NCBI GenBank assembly: GCA_042091695.1
Contig: JBELHA010000001.1
Coordinates: 62,001 to 126,000, forward strand
Length of the DNA stretch: 64,000 nucleotides
Direction of reading: 5' to 3'
Origin: Flavicella sp042091695
Lineage (GTDB): Bacteria; Bacteroidota; Bacteroidia; Flavobacteriales; Flavobacteriaceae
In this document: positions 28,003 through 35,738 of the stretch, in pieces
How the letters are laid out: each line of letters opens with the position of its first letter
Position numbering within the stretch: the first letter of the stretch is position 1
The notes under the pieces: model-generated
The model's database searches: none
The model's input: only the letters and a program-made list of their open reading frames with translations
Told to the model about the DNA's origin: nothing
Program-made: the position numbers and the translations under genes

Positions 28003-28779
28003 ATGAGTGTAAAAGCCAAAAAGCATCTAGGACAACATTTTTTAAAAGACGAGCAGATAGCTAAAGATATTGCAGACACGCTCACGGAAAAAAACTATAC
28101 AAAAGTACTTGAAATAGGCCCTGGAATGGGTGTGTTGACTAAGTATTTGTTAGATAAAGACCTCACGACACATGTTATTGAGATAGACACAGAATCTGTC
28201 GCATATCTACAAAATACCTATCTGAATCTAGCACCGAGAATTATTTCTGAAGATTTTCTAAAAATAAATATTTCAAATTTCTTTAAAGACGAGCCTTTCG
28301 CAATTATTGGAAATTTCCCCTACAATATCTCTACTCAAATAGTTTTTAAAACACTGGAAAATAGACAGCAGATTCCTGAGTTTTCTGGAATGTTTCAAAA
28401 AGAGGTTGCAGAGCGAATTGCGGAGAAAGAGGGTTCAAAAAAATATGGAATATTGTCTGTATTAGCCCAGGCTTTTTATGATGTTGAATATTTATTTACG
28501 GTACCACCAACAGTTTTTGATCCGCCACCAAAGGTCGATTCAGGTGTAATTCGTATGATACGAAAAGATAATTTCACCCTTCCAGTGGATGAAAAATTGT
28601 TTTTTAGGGTTGTAAAGACAGCCTTTGGACAACGTAGAAAAATGTTGAGAAGTAGTTTAAAAACCCTAAATTTATCAGAGGAACTACGACAGACAACTTT
28701 GTTTACAAAACGACCTGAACAGTTGTCTGTTGAAGAATTTATCAATCTTACCTTAACTATAGAGAAAGATGCAGTTTGA
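28003..28779 (+). CDS. rsmA: 16S rRNA dimethyladenosine transferase RsmA (KsgA)
   Basis: Dimethylates two adjacent adenines (A1518 and A1519 in E. coli numbering) in the 3' hairpin of 16S rRNA during 30S maturation. The protein (258 residues) shows KKHLGQHFL, the SAM motif LEIGPGMGVLTKYL, IEIDTESVAYL, and the catalytic NFPY motif in IGNFPYNIST. The C-terminal helical domain includes FGQRRKMLRSSLK. Its end overlaps the mgtE start by 11 bases, so the two genes are co-transcribed. Confidence 0.97.
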   Translation: MSVKAKKHLGQHFLKDEQIAKDIADTLTEKNYTKVLEIGPGMGVLTKYLLDKDLTTHVIEIDTESVAYLQNTYLNLAPRIISEDFLKINISNFFKDEPFAIIGNFPYNISTQIVFKTLENRQQIPEFSGMFQKEVAERIAEKEGSKKYGILSVLAQAFYDVEYLFTVPPTVFDPPPKVDSGVIRMIRKDNFTLPVDEKLFFRVVKTAFGQRRKMLRSSLKTLNLSEELRQTTLFTKRPEQLSVEEFINLTLTIEKDAV

Positions 28780-30118
28780 ACTCACCAATGAATTCGTTGC
28801 GCATGTAGAGCAACTGATCGAAAGCAAAGAGGAACTCCAGTTGTCACAATTGTTTTCGGAGGTACATCATGCCGATATCGCTGAGGTGTTAGACGATTTG
28901 AATTTTGAAAATGCCTTGTTTATCATCAAGCTATTGGATGCTGAAAAGACCTCTGATATTCTGACAGAGATAGACGATGATATTCGTGAAAAAATTCTAA
29001 AAGAATTGTCTTCTAAAGAGATAGCAAAGGAGATTGATGAGTTAGAATCTGACGATGCTGCCGATATTATTGGAGAATTGTCAGAAGAACAAAAGAAAGA
29101 GGTAATTTCTCAGATAGAAGATGTAGAGCACGCCAAAGATATTGTGGACTTGTTGCGTTATGAAGAGGACACCGCAGGAGGTTTGATGGGAAAGGAGTTG
29201 ATCAAAGTCAACGAGAATTGGACCAATATGCACTGTGTCAAAGAAATGCGTATTCAAGCAGCAGATTATGACAAGGTACATACGATTTATGTTGTAGACG
29301 ATAATGATGTTTTAAAGGGACGATTGTCATTGAAGAGTTTATTGACTACGTCTACAAGAACTCCGGTCAGAGAAGTGTACAACCCTAAAATCACCTCCGT
29401 TCGCACAGACGATCAAGACGAGGATGTAGCCAAAACCATGCAGAAATACGATTTGTTTGTGGTTCCTGTAGTAGACGAGATGGACCGTTTGGTTGGTCAG
29501 ATTACCATTGACGATATTGTAGATGTAATCCGAGACGAGGCAGATAAAGATTATCAAATGGCAGCAGGTATTACAGATGATGTAGAGGCCGATGATGGGA
29601 TACTACAATTGACCAAAGCACGCTTGCCGTGGTTAGTGCTAGGATTGTTTGGAGGGCTTGGAGCTGCTTACATCATGGGAGGTTTTGAAGAAGCACTTGA
29701 GAAATACAAGATATTGTTCTTTTTTACACCGTTGATAGCCGCTATGGCGGGTAACGTGGGAGTACAGTCGAGTGCAATTGTAGTGCAAGGATTGGCCAAT
29801 GCGAATATCAAAGGAAGTATGTGGGACCGCTTGATGAAAGAAGTTGGTTTGGGCTTGGTCAACGGTATAGTTTTAGCACTTTTGGTGTTGGGCTATGGTT
29901 TGTTACAGGGCTATGATTTAACCATTAATTATGTGATTTCTTCTTCCTTGTTAGTAGTAATCATCATTGCAGCTTTGGTCGGAACTTTTATCCCTATACT
30001 TTTAGACAAGAGAGGTATTGATCCAGCTTTGGCAACAGGACCTTTTATTACAACGAGTAATGATATCTTTGGGATCTTGATTTATTTCCTAATTGCAAAA
30101 ATGATGTTGGGTTTTTAG
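28769..30118 (+). CDS. mgtE: Magnesium transporter MgtE
   Basis: A 449-residue Mg2+ channel/transporter of the inner membrane. It has an acidic N-terminal MgtE_N domain (LESDDAADIIGELSEEQKKE), two CBS domains (about residues 130-255, with IYVVDDNDVLKGRLSLKSL and VVDEMDRLVGQITIDDIVDV) and five C-terminal membrane segments with the pore signature MAGNVGVQSSAIVVQGLA. The N domain and CBS pair sense cytosolic Mg2+ in the family. It overlaps rsmA. Confidence 0.96.
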   Translation: MQFELTNEFVAHVEQLIESKEELQLSQLFSEVHHADIAEVLDDLNFENALFIIKLLDAEKTSDILTEIDDDIREKILKELSSKEIAKEIDELESDDAADIIGELSEEQKKEVISQIEDVEHAKDIVDLLRYEEDTAGGLMGKELIKVNENWTNMHCVKEMRIQAADYDKVHTIYVVDDNDVLKGRLSLKSLLTTSTRTPVREVYNPKITSVRTDDQDEDVAKTMQKYDLFVVPVVDEMDRLVGQITIDDIVDVIRDEADKDYQMAAGITDDVEADDGILQLTKARLPWLVLGLFGGLGAAYIMGGFEEALEKYKILFFFTPLIAAMAGNVGVQSSAIVVQGLANANIKGSMWDRLMKEVGLGLVNGIVLALLVLGYGLLQGYDLTINYVISSSLLVVIIIAALVGTFIPILLDKRGIDPALATGPFITTSNDIFGILIYFLIAKMMLGF

Positions 30119-30139
30119 CACTATATCACTTTTGTTTTG

Positions 30140-30670
30140 CTATAGTTTTAATTTTTCCAAAAACGACCACAAGACAACTCCTGTCGTTACGGAGATGTTT
30201 AAAGAGTGTTTGGTGCCAAATTGAGGTATCTCAATGCAATGGTCAGAATTGCTAACTACAGATTGCTGCACCCCTTTTACTTCATTTCCCAATACAATTG
30301 CATAGCGTTTTTGTTTCGAAACCTTAAAATCCTGTAAAAGTGTAGCGTTGTCTGCCTGTTCGATAGCAGCTACGATAATTCCTTTTTCTTGTAAATTCTT
30401 AACCAGTACCTCAGTATCTTCCACGTACTCCCAATCTACAGATTCAGTGGCTCCCAAAGCGGTTTTGTGAATGTCTTTGTTAGGAGGTGTTGCAGTGATG
30501 CCACAGAGATAAATTTTCTCAACAGCAAAAGCATCACTTGTTCTAAAGACAGAGCCGATATTGTTCAAACTTCTAATATTATCGAGTACAACGATTACCG
30601 GTGTTTTTACCGTTTTTTTATATGCGGTAACCTCCAATCGGTTCAGTTCGCTATTTTTAAGTTTTCTCAT
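30140..30670 (-). CDS. TrmH/SpoU family RNA methyltransferase
   Basis: A 176-residue SPOUT methyltransferase, probably a 2'-O-methylase of tRNA or rRNA. Visible are motif 1 (LDNIRSLNNIGSVFRTSDAF), motif 2 (YAIVLGNEVKGV) and motif 3 (IEIPQFGTKHSLNISVTTGVVLW), which form the trefoil knot binding SAM. The RNA-binding N-terminal extension of larger TrmH/RlmB proteins is missing, so the target is uncertain. It is convergent with mgtE, with only 21 bases between the stops. Confidence 0.9.
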   Translation of the reverse strand: MRKLKNSELNRLEVTAYKKTVKTPVIVVLDNIRSLNNIGSVFRTSDAFAVEKIYLCGITATPPNKDIHKTALGATESVDWEYVEDTEVLVKNLQEKGIIVAAIEQADNATLLQDFKVSKQKRYAIVLGNEVKGVQQSVVSNSDHCIEIPQFGTKHSLNISVTTGVVLWSFLEKLKL

Positions 30671-30814
30671 GAGCTACAGCTATAGATTTGTCGGTCAAAA
30701 TTAATGCGATTTCTACGGTTGCACAAATTTATTTTTAAGAGAGATACCAATAAAGCTATGTGTTGTTTTAGAATTAAAAACCTTTTTTTAACATGTGTTT
30801 TGACTTCATTTTAC

Positions 30815-30822
30815 TAGCTTTG
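30815..30822 (+). promoter_or_regulatory. Putative -7 box of the phosphoesterase gene, very close to its ATG
   Basis: TAGCTTTG matches TAnnTTTG and ends only 6 bases before the ATG at 30829. If used, transcription would start at or near the start codon (leaderless or nearly so). No matching -33 was seen, so this is tentative. Confidence 0.3.
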
Positions 30823-30828
30823 ATATCT

Positions 30829-31566
30829 ATGAAGAAACATGCGAGAACATTTGTTATAGGAGATATTCACGGAGCTTTTAGAGCATTGCAACAAGTTTTA
30901 GAAAGAGCAGAGGTTACGACAGAAGACACCCTTATTTTTTTGGGAGATTATGTAGATGGCTGGAGTCAGTCACCAGAGGTTGTCAATTATTTGATCCAAT
31001 TAAAAGATACCCATACATGCGTTTTCTTGCGAGGAAATCACGATGATTTGTGTTACCGATGGCTTAAATATGGTGAGAGTAATGAAAAGTGGTTAGTACA
31101 TGGAGGTCAAGCTTCTGTAGACGCCTATGCAAAAGTAGATATGAATTTTAGAAATATCCATATGTATTTTTTTGAAAATTTAAAAAACTACTACATCGAT
31201 ACTGAAAATAGACTTTTTGTTCATGCAGGTTTTACGAATCACAATGGAGTTAAAGAAGAATATTTTGAAAAAATGTTTTATTGGGATCGTTCTCTTTGGG
31301 AGTTAGCTTTGGCAATGGACCCAAGCTTGACAATAGCTTCTAAATTTTATCCCAAACGACTTACCCATTATAAAGAAATTTTTATCGGACATACTGCACT
31401 TTCAAGAATTGAGGAAGACAAACCTCTTAAAAAAGCGAATGTGTGGAATATTGATACTGGAGCTGCACATAAGAATTCGCTCACCATTATGGATGTTGCT
31501 ACAAAGCAGTATTGGCAGAGTGATCCTGTTTTTCTTTTATATCCTGATGAAAAAGGTAGAAATTAG
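30829..31566 (+). CDS. Metallophosphoesterase (PPP-type serine/threonine phosphatase-like)
   Basis: A 245-residue calcineurin-like phosphoesterase. The metal-binding motifs are in order: GDIHGAFRAL (GDxHG), FLGDYVDGW (GDxxDx), RGNHDD (GNHD), then the histidines in FVHAGFTNH and IGHTAL. The PPP-type motif set suggests a protein phosphatase or a bis(5'-nucleosyl)tetraphosphatase-like enzyme; the substrate is unknown. I use the ATG at 30829 (MKKHARTFVIGDIHG); the upstream extension would add 12 hydrophobic residues across the likely promoter. Confidence 0.92.
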   Translation: MKKHARTFVIGDIHGAFRALQQVLERAEVTTEDTLIFLGDYVDGWSQSPEVVNYLIQLKDTHTCVFLRGNHDDLCYRWLKYGESNEKWLVHGGQASVDAYAKVDMNFRNIHMYFFENLKNYYIDTENRLFVHAGFTNHNGVKEEYFEKMFYWDRSLWELALAMDPSLTIASKFYPKRLTHYKEIFIGHTALSRIEEDKPLKKANVWNIDTGAAHKNSLTIMDVATKQYWQSDPVFLLYPDEKGRN

Positions 31567-31709
31567 CTTCTATATCCGTCTGATAATCAGTGTTATTTAT
31601 TTTTTGTATATTGTAATCCCCTTGGTTCCCCCTTATGGGTTCTTTGCCAATTTTAAGTGTTTAAAATCAAAGAGAACTATTTTTTAAATTAATTTAATGG
31701 GAAATTATA

Positions 31710-31865
31710 ATGAAAATTTTTAAAAACATTTCTGAGAATCAAGTGGCCGTATTCATGACTTTTTTTCTAATCGGTCTCCTCTTTTTATTAAAATATCAAA
31801 ACTCACTCGAAATTAACATCGTCATTCCTTTCACAGAGCATTTGGTAGTTACTTTTACAGAATAA
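31710..31865 (+). CDS. Probable 51-residue single-pass membrane protein
   Basis: A short intact frame starting MKIFKNISENQVAVFMTFF. It has one hydrophobic segment (about residues 13-27, ending FLLKY) preceded by a charged N-terminus. A 25-residue, mostly apolar tail follows (EINIVIPFTEHLVVTFTE). No family recognised. It sits between the phosphoesterase gene and the convergent sulfatase gene, ending 8 bases before the sulfatase stop. Coding status rests on the clean start, membrane character and otherwise empty space; there is no homology evidence. Confidence 0.4.
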   Translation: MKIFKNISENQVAVFMTFFLIGLLFLLKYQNSLEINIVIPFTEHLVVTFTE

Positions 31866-31873
31866 TTTAGCAC

Positions 31874-33277
31874 TTATTCATTTGCAAAATAGGGATTATT
31901 TTTACTAGGGACTTTTGCTTTGTTTTTTTTAAGCCAAATTTTAAGTTGTCTGTGAAGTTCTTTCGATTTTTCAGGAAATATATCTACTAAATTATTTGAT
32001 TCAGATAGGTCTTTATTCAAATCGTACAATTCCATTTGTTGGTCTTCGTAGTAATAGTGCAATTTCCAATTGCCTGATCGGATGACTGAGCCTGGTCTTG
32101 TTCTAAAGTTATGGTCTCTAGATTCGTCTTTTCCTTTTCTATAAGCCTGAAGATAGATTGGGAAATGAAAATACAAGTCTCGTTTGGTAATCTCGCCTTT
32201 GAAAGTGTGCTGTATATCTATCCCGTCTAATTGTGTGTTTGTAATTTCAGGAGTCACTATAGATTGTATTGTTTTAAAGAAGTCTAAGTGAGATACTATT
32301 TGGTCAGAGCTAGTTCCTGCTTTGATCATTTTAGGGTATCGTATGAGTAGAGGGATTCTTATGCCTCCTTCGTAATAGGAGCCCTTACCTGCTCTAAGTG
32401 GATTTTGGTCCGAGATAAAGTTGATCCCACCATTATCGGATGTAAAAATCAAAAGTGTGTTTTGGCTGAGGTTTTGTTTGTCTAAGGCTGTAAGGATTTT
32501 ACCAATATTGGTATCCATAGTTGCAAGCATAGCAGCATAGTTAGGGTTTTTTTGCCCCATACTGCCTTTTTTTTGTCTGAATTTCTCTACCAATTCTTGT
32601 TTGCCCTGAATAGGAGTGTGAACACTATAAAAAGGAATGTATAGAAAAAATGGTTTTTCTTTTGGTCTTGAAAGGTAGCTTACAACCTCAGAGGCAATTC
32701 TATCTGTTAAATACTCTCCTTCTGGACCATCAATAATATTGTCAATTGTATAGGGCGAAAAATAACCACCTTTTCCTGGACTTCCTTTGTCACTTCCACC
32801 AATATTGTGATCTATACCTTGTTTTTTAGGGTCTATTCCTACGTGCCATTTACCAAAGCTAGCAGTCTCATAACCTTGTGATTGTAAGAATTTAGGAAGG
32901 GTGCATACTTTGTTGTTCAGGTGCAGCGTGTTTTTTACTGGAATTAATTTTCGTAGTTTCTTTTTTCCCCTACTCGAAGATCCTACAGTATACACTCCGT
33001 GTTTGGGAGTATTTGTTCCCGAGAGTAAGCAAGCTCTACTTGGAGCGCAATTGGCAGCTCCTGCATAGGCATTGCTATACTGCATACTTTCTTTCGCTAA
33101 AGCATCAATGTTAGGTGTTTCGTAGTAAGTACTTCCCATATATCCAAGATCTTTCCACCCTAAATCGTCAACATTGATGATGACAATATTGGGTTTGTTT
33201 GCTTTTTGTGCAAAAGAGTTTGCGTAAAAAATAAAAAATACAAAAACTAGAGCGCTTAGCTTTTTGAATGAAATCAT
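31874..33277 (-). CDS. Secreted type I sulfatase
   Basis: A 467-residue formylglycine-dependent sulfatase. A signal peptide (about residues 1-24, ending NSFAQ) precedes the metal-binding IINVDDLGW. The maturation motif is CAPSR (Cys77, converted to formylglycine by an anaerobic- or FGE-type maturase encoded elsewhere). FGKWHVG and FTSDNGG supply further active-site residues. It probably removes sulfate from algal or other marine polysaccharides in the periplasm. No glycoside hydrolase or SusCD genes lie adjacent. The ATG at 33277 is chosen over the in-frame TTG at 33286. Confidence 0.93.
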   Translation of the reverse strand: MISFKKLSALVFVFFIFYANSFAQKANKPNIVIINVDDLGWKDLGYMGSTYYETPNIDALAKESMQYSNAYAGAANCAPSRACLLSGTNTPKHGVYTVGSSSRGKKKLRKLIPVKNTLHLNNKVCTLPKFLQSQGYETASFGKWHVGIDPKKQGIDHNIGGSDKGSPGKGGYFSPYTIDNIIDGPEGEYLTDRIASEVVSYLSRPKEKPFFLYIPFYSVHTPIQGKQELVEKFRQKKGSMGQKNPNYAAMLATMDTNIGKILTALDKQNLSQNTLLIFTSDNGGINFISDQNPLRAGKGSYYEGGIRIPLLIRYPKMIKAGTSSDQIVSHLDFFKTIQSIVTPEITNTQLDGIDIQHTFKGEITKRDLYFHFPIYLQAYRKGKDESRDHNFRTRPGSVIRSGNWKLHYYYEDQQMELYDLNKDLSESNNLVDIFPEKSKELHRQLKIWLKKNKAKVPSKNNPYFANE

Positions 33278-33337
33278 GTTTGTCAATTTAATGATTGCAA
33301 TATATACTATTTTACCTCAGTTTTAGATTTTGTTTTT

Positions 33338-33460
33338 TTGTCAAATAAAAGCGTTGTAATTATTTGTTTTTTAAAAGGAAACTACAACTACTTTTACGTT
33401 GTAGACATCGTAAAAAAAAACCATATAGCTATTGTTTTTATTGGTGTTTTTGTTTTTTAA
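33338..33460 (+). promoter_or_regulatory. Leader region of the leu operon with possible attenuator peptide
   Basis: Two overlapping frames look like amino-acid leaders. One (TTG at 33338, stop TAA ending about 33460, 40 codons) is rich in Val/Ile codons and ends in IAIVFIGVFVF. The other frame contains a Leu-rich run (KLQLLLRCRHRK, about 33379-33414) that includes CTA and CTT codons. A 7-bp hairpin (CTACAAC ... GTTGTAG, 33383-33405) and a T-rich stretch (33440-33457) lie in the same region. Neither leader has an ATG or a clear promoter. This is pattern recognition, not proof. Confidence 0.3.
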
Positions 33461-33564
33461 GTTGCAGTGAATACAGTAAACATTTTTCAGATAAATTCGT
33501 TTCTTCTCATTTGATATCTTACTTTTGGTGGCTGAATAAGTATAAATATTAAAAGTTCACAATA

Positions 33565-34965
33565 ATGGCAAAAACATTGTTTGACAAAGTATGGGATTCA
33601 CATGTTGTCCGTCAGGTAAAAGACGGACCGGATGTTTTTTTTATAGACCGTCATTTTATCCATGAGGTTACAAGTCCTGTAGCTTTTTTAGGGTTAGAGA
33701 GTAGAGGGAATAGTGTAGTATATCCGCAACGTACATTTGCTACGGCAGATCACAACACACCCACAATAAACCAACATTTACCGGTAGAAGATGCATTGTC
33801 TGCAAACCAATTAGATGCCTTGGAAAGAAACGCTAAAAATCACGGAATTTCCCACTGGGGATTAGGTGATATCAACAATGGTATTGTGCACGTAGTTGGA
33901 CCAGAAAATGGGATTACCCTTCCTGGAGCAACTATAGTATGTGGAGATTCACATACATCTACTCATGGGGCTTTTGGAGCAATTGCTTTTGGTATTGGTA
34001 CTTCTGAAGTAGAAATGGTTTTGTCTACACAATGTATCATGCAGCCAAAGCCTAAGAAAATGCGTATCAATGTAAATGGTACTCTTGGGTTGGGTGTAAC
34101 ACCTAAAGATGTGGCTTTGTATATTATTGCAAAACAGACAACTTCGGGAGCAACTGGATTTTTTGTAGAATATGCAGGAGATGTTTTTGAAGACATGACA
34201 ATGGAAGGTCGTATGACTGTGTGTAACTTGTCTATTGAGATGGGAGCACGTGGAGGTATGATTGCACCTGATCAAAAAACATACGATTATATAGCGGGTA
34301 GATCTCAAACTCCAAAAGGAGCAGCTTGGGACAAAGCGATGGCTTATTGGGAAACATTGTACACAGAGGAAGGAGCTGAATTTGACGTAGAGTTCAATTA
34401 TGACGCTGCTGATATTGAGCCGATGATTACTTATGGAACAAACCCAGGAATGGGAATTGGAGTTTCTAAATCCATTCCGAATGCTGAAAATGTAGAAGGT
34501 GGGGTTGAAACGTATAAAAAATCTTTAGGTTATATGGACTTCTCTGAAGGAGAGGCAATGATCGGTAAAAAGATTGATTTTGTGTTTTTAGGATCTTGTA
34601 CGAATGGTCGTATTGAAGATTTTAGAGCTTTTTGTTCTATTGTAAAAGGTAGAAAAAAAGCTGACAATGTTACTGCATGGTTGGTTCCTGGATCACATAA
34701 AGTAGTGGATCAAATCAAAGAAGAAGGTTTGGATACTGTAATTAGTGAAGCTGGATTTGTTTTAAGAGAACCAGGATGTTCTGCGTGTTTGGCTATGAAC
34801 GATGACAAAATACCTGCAGGTAAGTTATCTGTAAGTACTTCAAACAGAAACTTTGAAGGACGTCAAGGACCAGGGTCTAGAACATTACTAGCATCACCAT
34901 TGGTGGCTGCAGCTTCTGCAGTAGAGGGTGTTGTAACGGATCCAAGAACAATTTTAAACGCATAA
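33565..34965 (+). CDS. leuC: 3-isopropylmalate dehydratase large subunit LeuC
   Basis: A 466-residue aconitase-family subunit that, with LeuD, isomerises 2-isopropylmalate to 3-isopropylmalate. The 4Fe-4S cluster ligands are in GSCTNGRIEDF and GCSACLAMN, with conserved VCGDSHTSTHGAFG and a C-terminal SNRNFEGRQGPGSRTLLASP. It is the first gene of leuC-leuD-leuA/cimA-leuB. A 287-base upstream region may hold an attenuator, and a 10-bp inverted repeat separates it from leuD. Confidence 0.97.
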   Translation: MAKTLFDKVWDSHVVRQVKDGPDVFFIDRHFIHEVTSPVAFLGLESRGNSVVYPQRTFATADHNTPTINQHLPVEDALSANQLDALERNAKNHGISHWGLGDINNGIVHVVGPENGITLPGATIVCGDSHTSTHGAFGAIAFGIGTSEVEMVLSTQCIMQPKPKKMRINVNGTLGLGVTPKDVALYIIAKQTTSGATGFFVEYAGDVFEDMTMEGRMTVCNLSIEMGARGGMIAPDQKTYDYIAGRSQTPKGAAWDKAMAYWETLYTEEGAEFDVEFNYDAADIEPMITYGTNPGMGIGVSKSIPNAENVEGGVETYKKSLGYMDFSEGEAMIGKKIDFVFLGSCTNGRIEDFRAFCSIVKGRKKADNVTAWLVPGSHKVVDQIKEEGLDTVISEAGFVLREPGCSACLAMNDDKIPAGKLSVSTSNRNFEGRQGPGSRTLLASPLVAAASAVEGVVTDPRTILNA

Positions 34966-34973
34966 AGTGACGC

Positions 34974-35001
34974 AGTTTTCTAGGGTTTTTTCTAGAAAAC
35001 T
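34974..35001 (+). repeat. 10-bp inverted repeat between leuC and leuD
   Basis: AGTTTTCTAG (34974-34983) and CTAGAAAACT (34992-35001) pair perfectly over an 8-base loop. No T run follows, so it is more likely an mRNA processing or stability hairpin than a terminator. Confidence 0.6.
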
Positions 35002-35015
35002 AAAATATATATATT

Positions 35016-35615
35016 ATGGCTTACGATAAATTTGAAGTATTGACAAGTACTGCATACCCGTTACCAACGGAAAATGTAGATACAGATCAAATTATCCCTG
35101 CTCGTTTCTTAAAAGCGACGGAGCGTAAAGGGTTTGGAGATAATTTCTTCCGTGATTGGAGGTATGAAGCAGACGGTACACCTAAAGCAGATTTCCCATT
35201 GAACGATGCAAAATACGCAGGTTCAAAAATATTAGTAGGAGGTAGGAACTTTGGTTCTGGATCTTCTAGAGAACACGCAGCTTGGTCTGTGTATGATTTT
35301 GGTTTAAGATGTGTAATTTCTTCAGCATTTGCAGATATCTTTAAGAATAACTGTTTGAACGTTGGGGTGTTACCTGTACAAGTTTCTGCAGGGTTTACAG
35401 ATGCTCTGTTTGCTGCTATAGAAGCAGATCCTAAAACTGAAATCAAAGTAGATTTACAAGCGCAATCCGTAACTTTAGTTGCTACTGGGGAGACTGAGTC
35501 TTTTGAAATCAACGGATACAAAAAAGACAATATGTTGAACGGTTTCGACGATATTGATTACTTGAAAAATATTGAAAGTGAGATTACTGCTTTTGCAGAG
35601 AATCGTCCTTTCTAA
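35016..35615 (+). CDS. leuD: 3-isopropylmalate dehydratase small subunit LeuD
   Basis: A 199-residue partner of LeuC forming the swivel domain of the dehydratase. Conserved segments are NVDTDQIIPARFLK, GGRNFGSGSSREHAAW and ISSAFADIFKNNCLNVGVLP. It starts 50 bases after leuC and is followed by a terminator-like hairpin before the next leucine gene. Confidence 0.97.
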   Translation: MAYDKFEVLTSTAYPLPTENVDTDQIIPARFLKATERKGFGDNFFRDWRYEADGTPKADFPLNDAKYAGSKILVGGRNFGSGSSREHAAWSVYDFGLRCVISSAFADIFKNNCLNVGVLPVQVSAGFTDALFAAIEADPKTEIKVDLQAQSVTLVATGETESFEINGYKKDNMLNGFDDIDYLKNIESEITAFAENRPF

Positions 35616-35639
35616 AGGATAGTATAGTGCAAAAATTAT

Positions 35640-35674
35640 AAAAAGCGTATCGATACAAGTATCGAGCGCTTTTT
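35640..35674 (+). terminator. Terminator-like hairpin inside the leu operon
   Basis: AAAAAGCG (35640-35647) pairs with CGCTTTTT (35667-35674), and TCGATAC (35650-35656) with GTATCGA (35659-35665) over an AA loop, with a small internal mismatch. It lies between leuD and the leuA-like gene. It is expected to terminate part of the transcription, unless it acts only as a processing site. Confidence 0.75.
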
Positions 35675-35738
35675 GTAGTATAAAGAAATATTCTTTGAAT
35701 GTTTCTTTCGTTTGATTTTCAACATTGAATTTTATACA

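Noticed and set aside
33364..33552. A 62-codon plus-strand frame upstream of leuC as an independent gene
   Set aside because: TTG start, odd Cys/Phe/Trp-rich composition and no recognisable fold. Only its Leu-rich beginning is of interest, as a possible leader, and that is reported as a finding.
34921..35015. The leuC-leuD inverted repeat as a terminator
   Set aside because: The stem is perfect, but no T run follows and the two subunits must be made together, so it was listed as a repeat instead.
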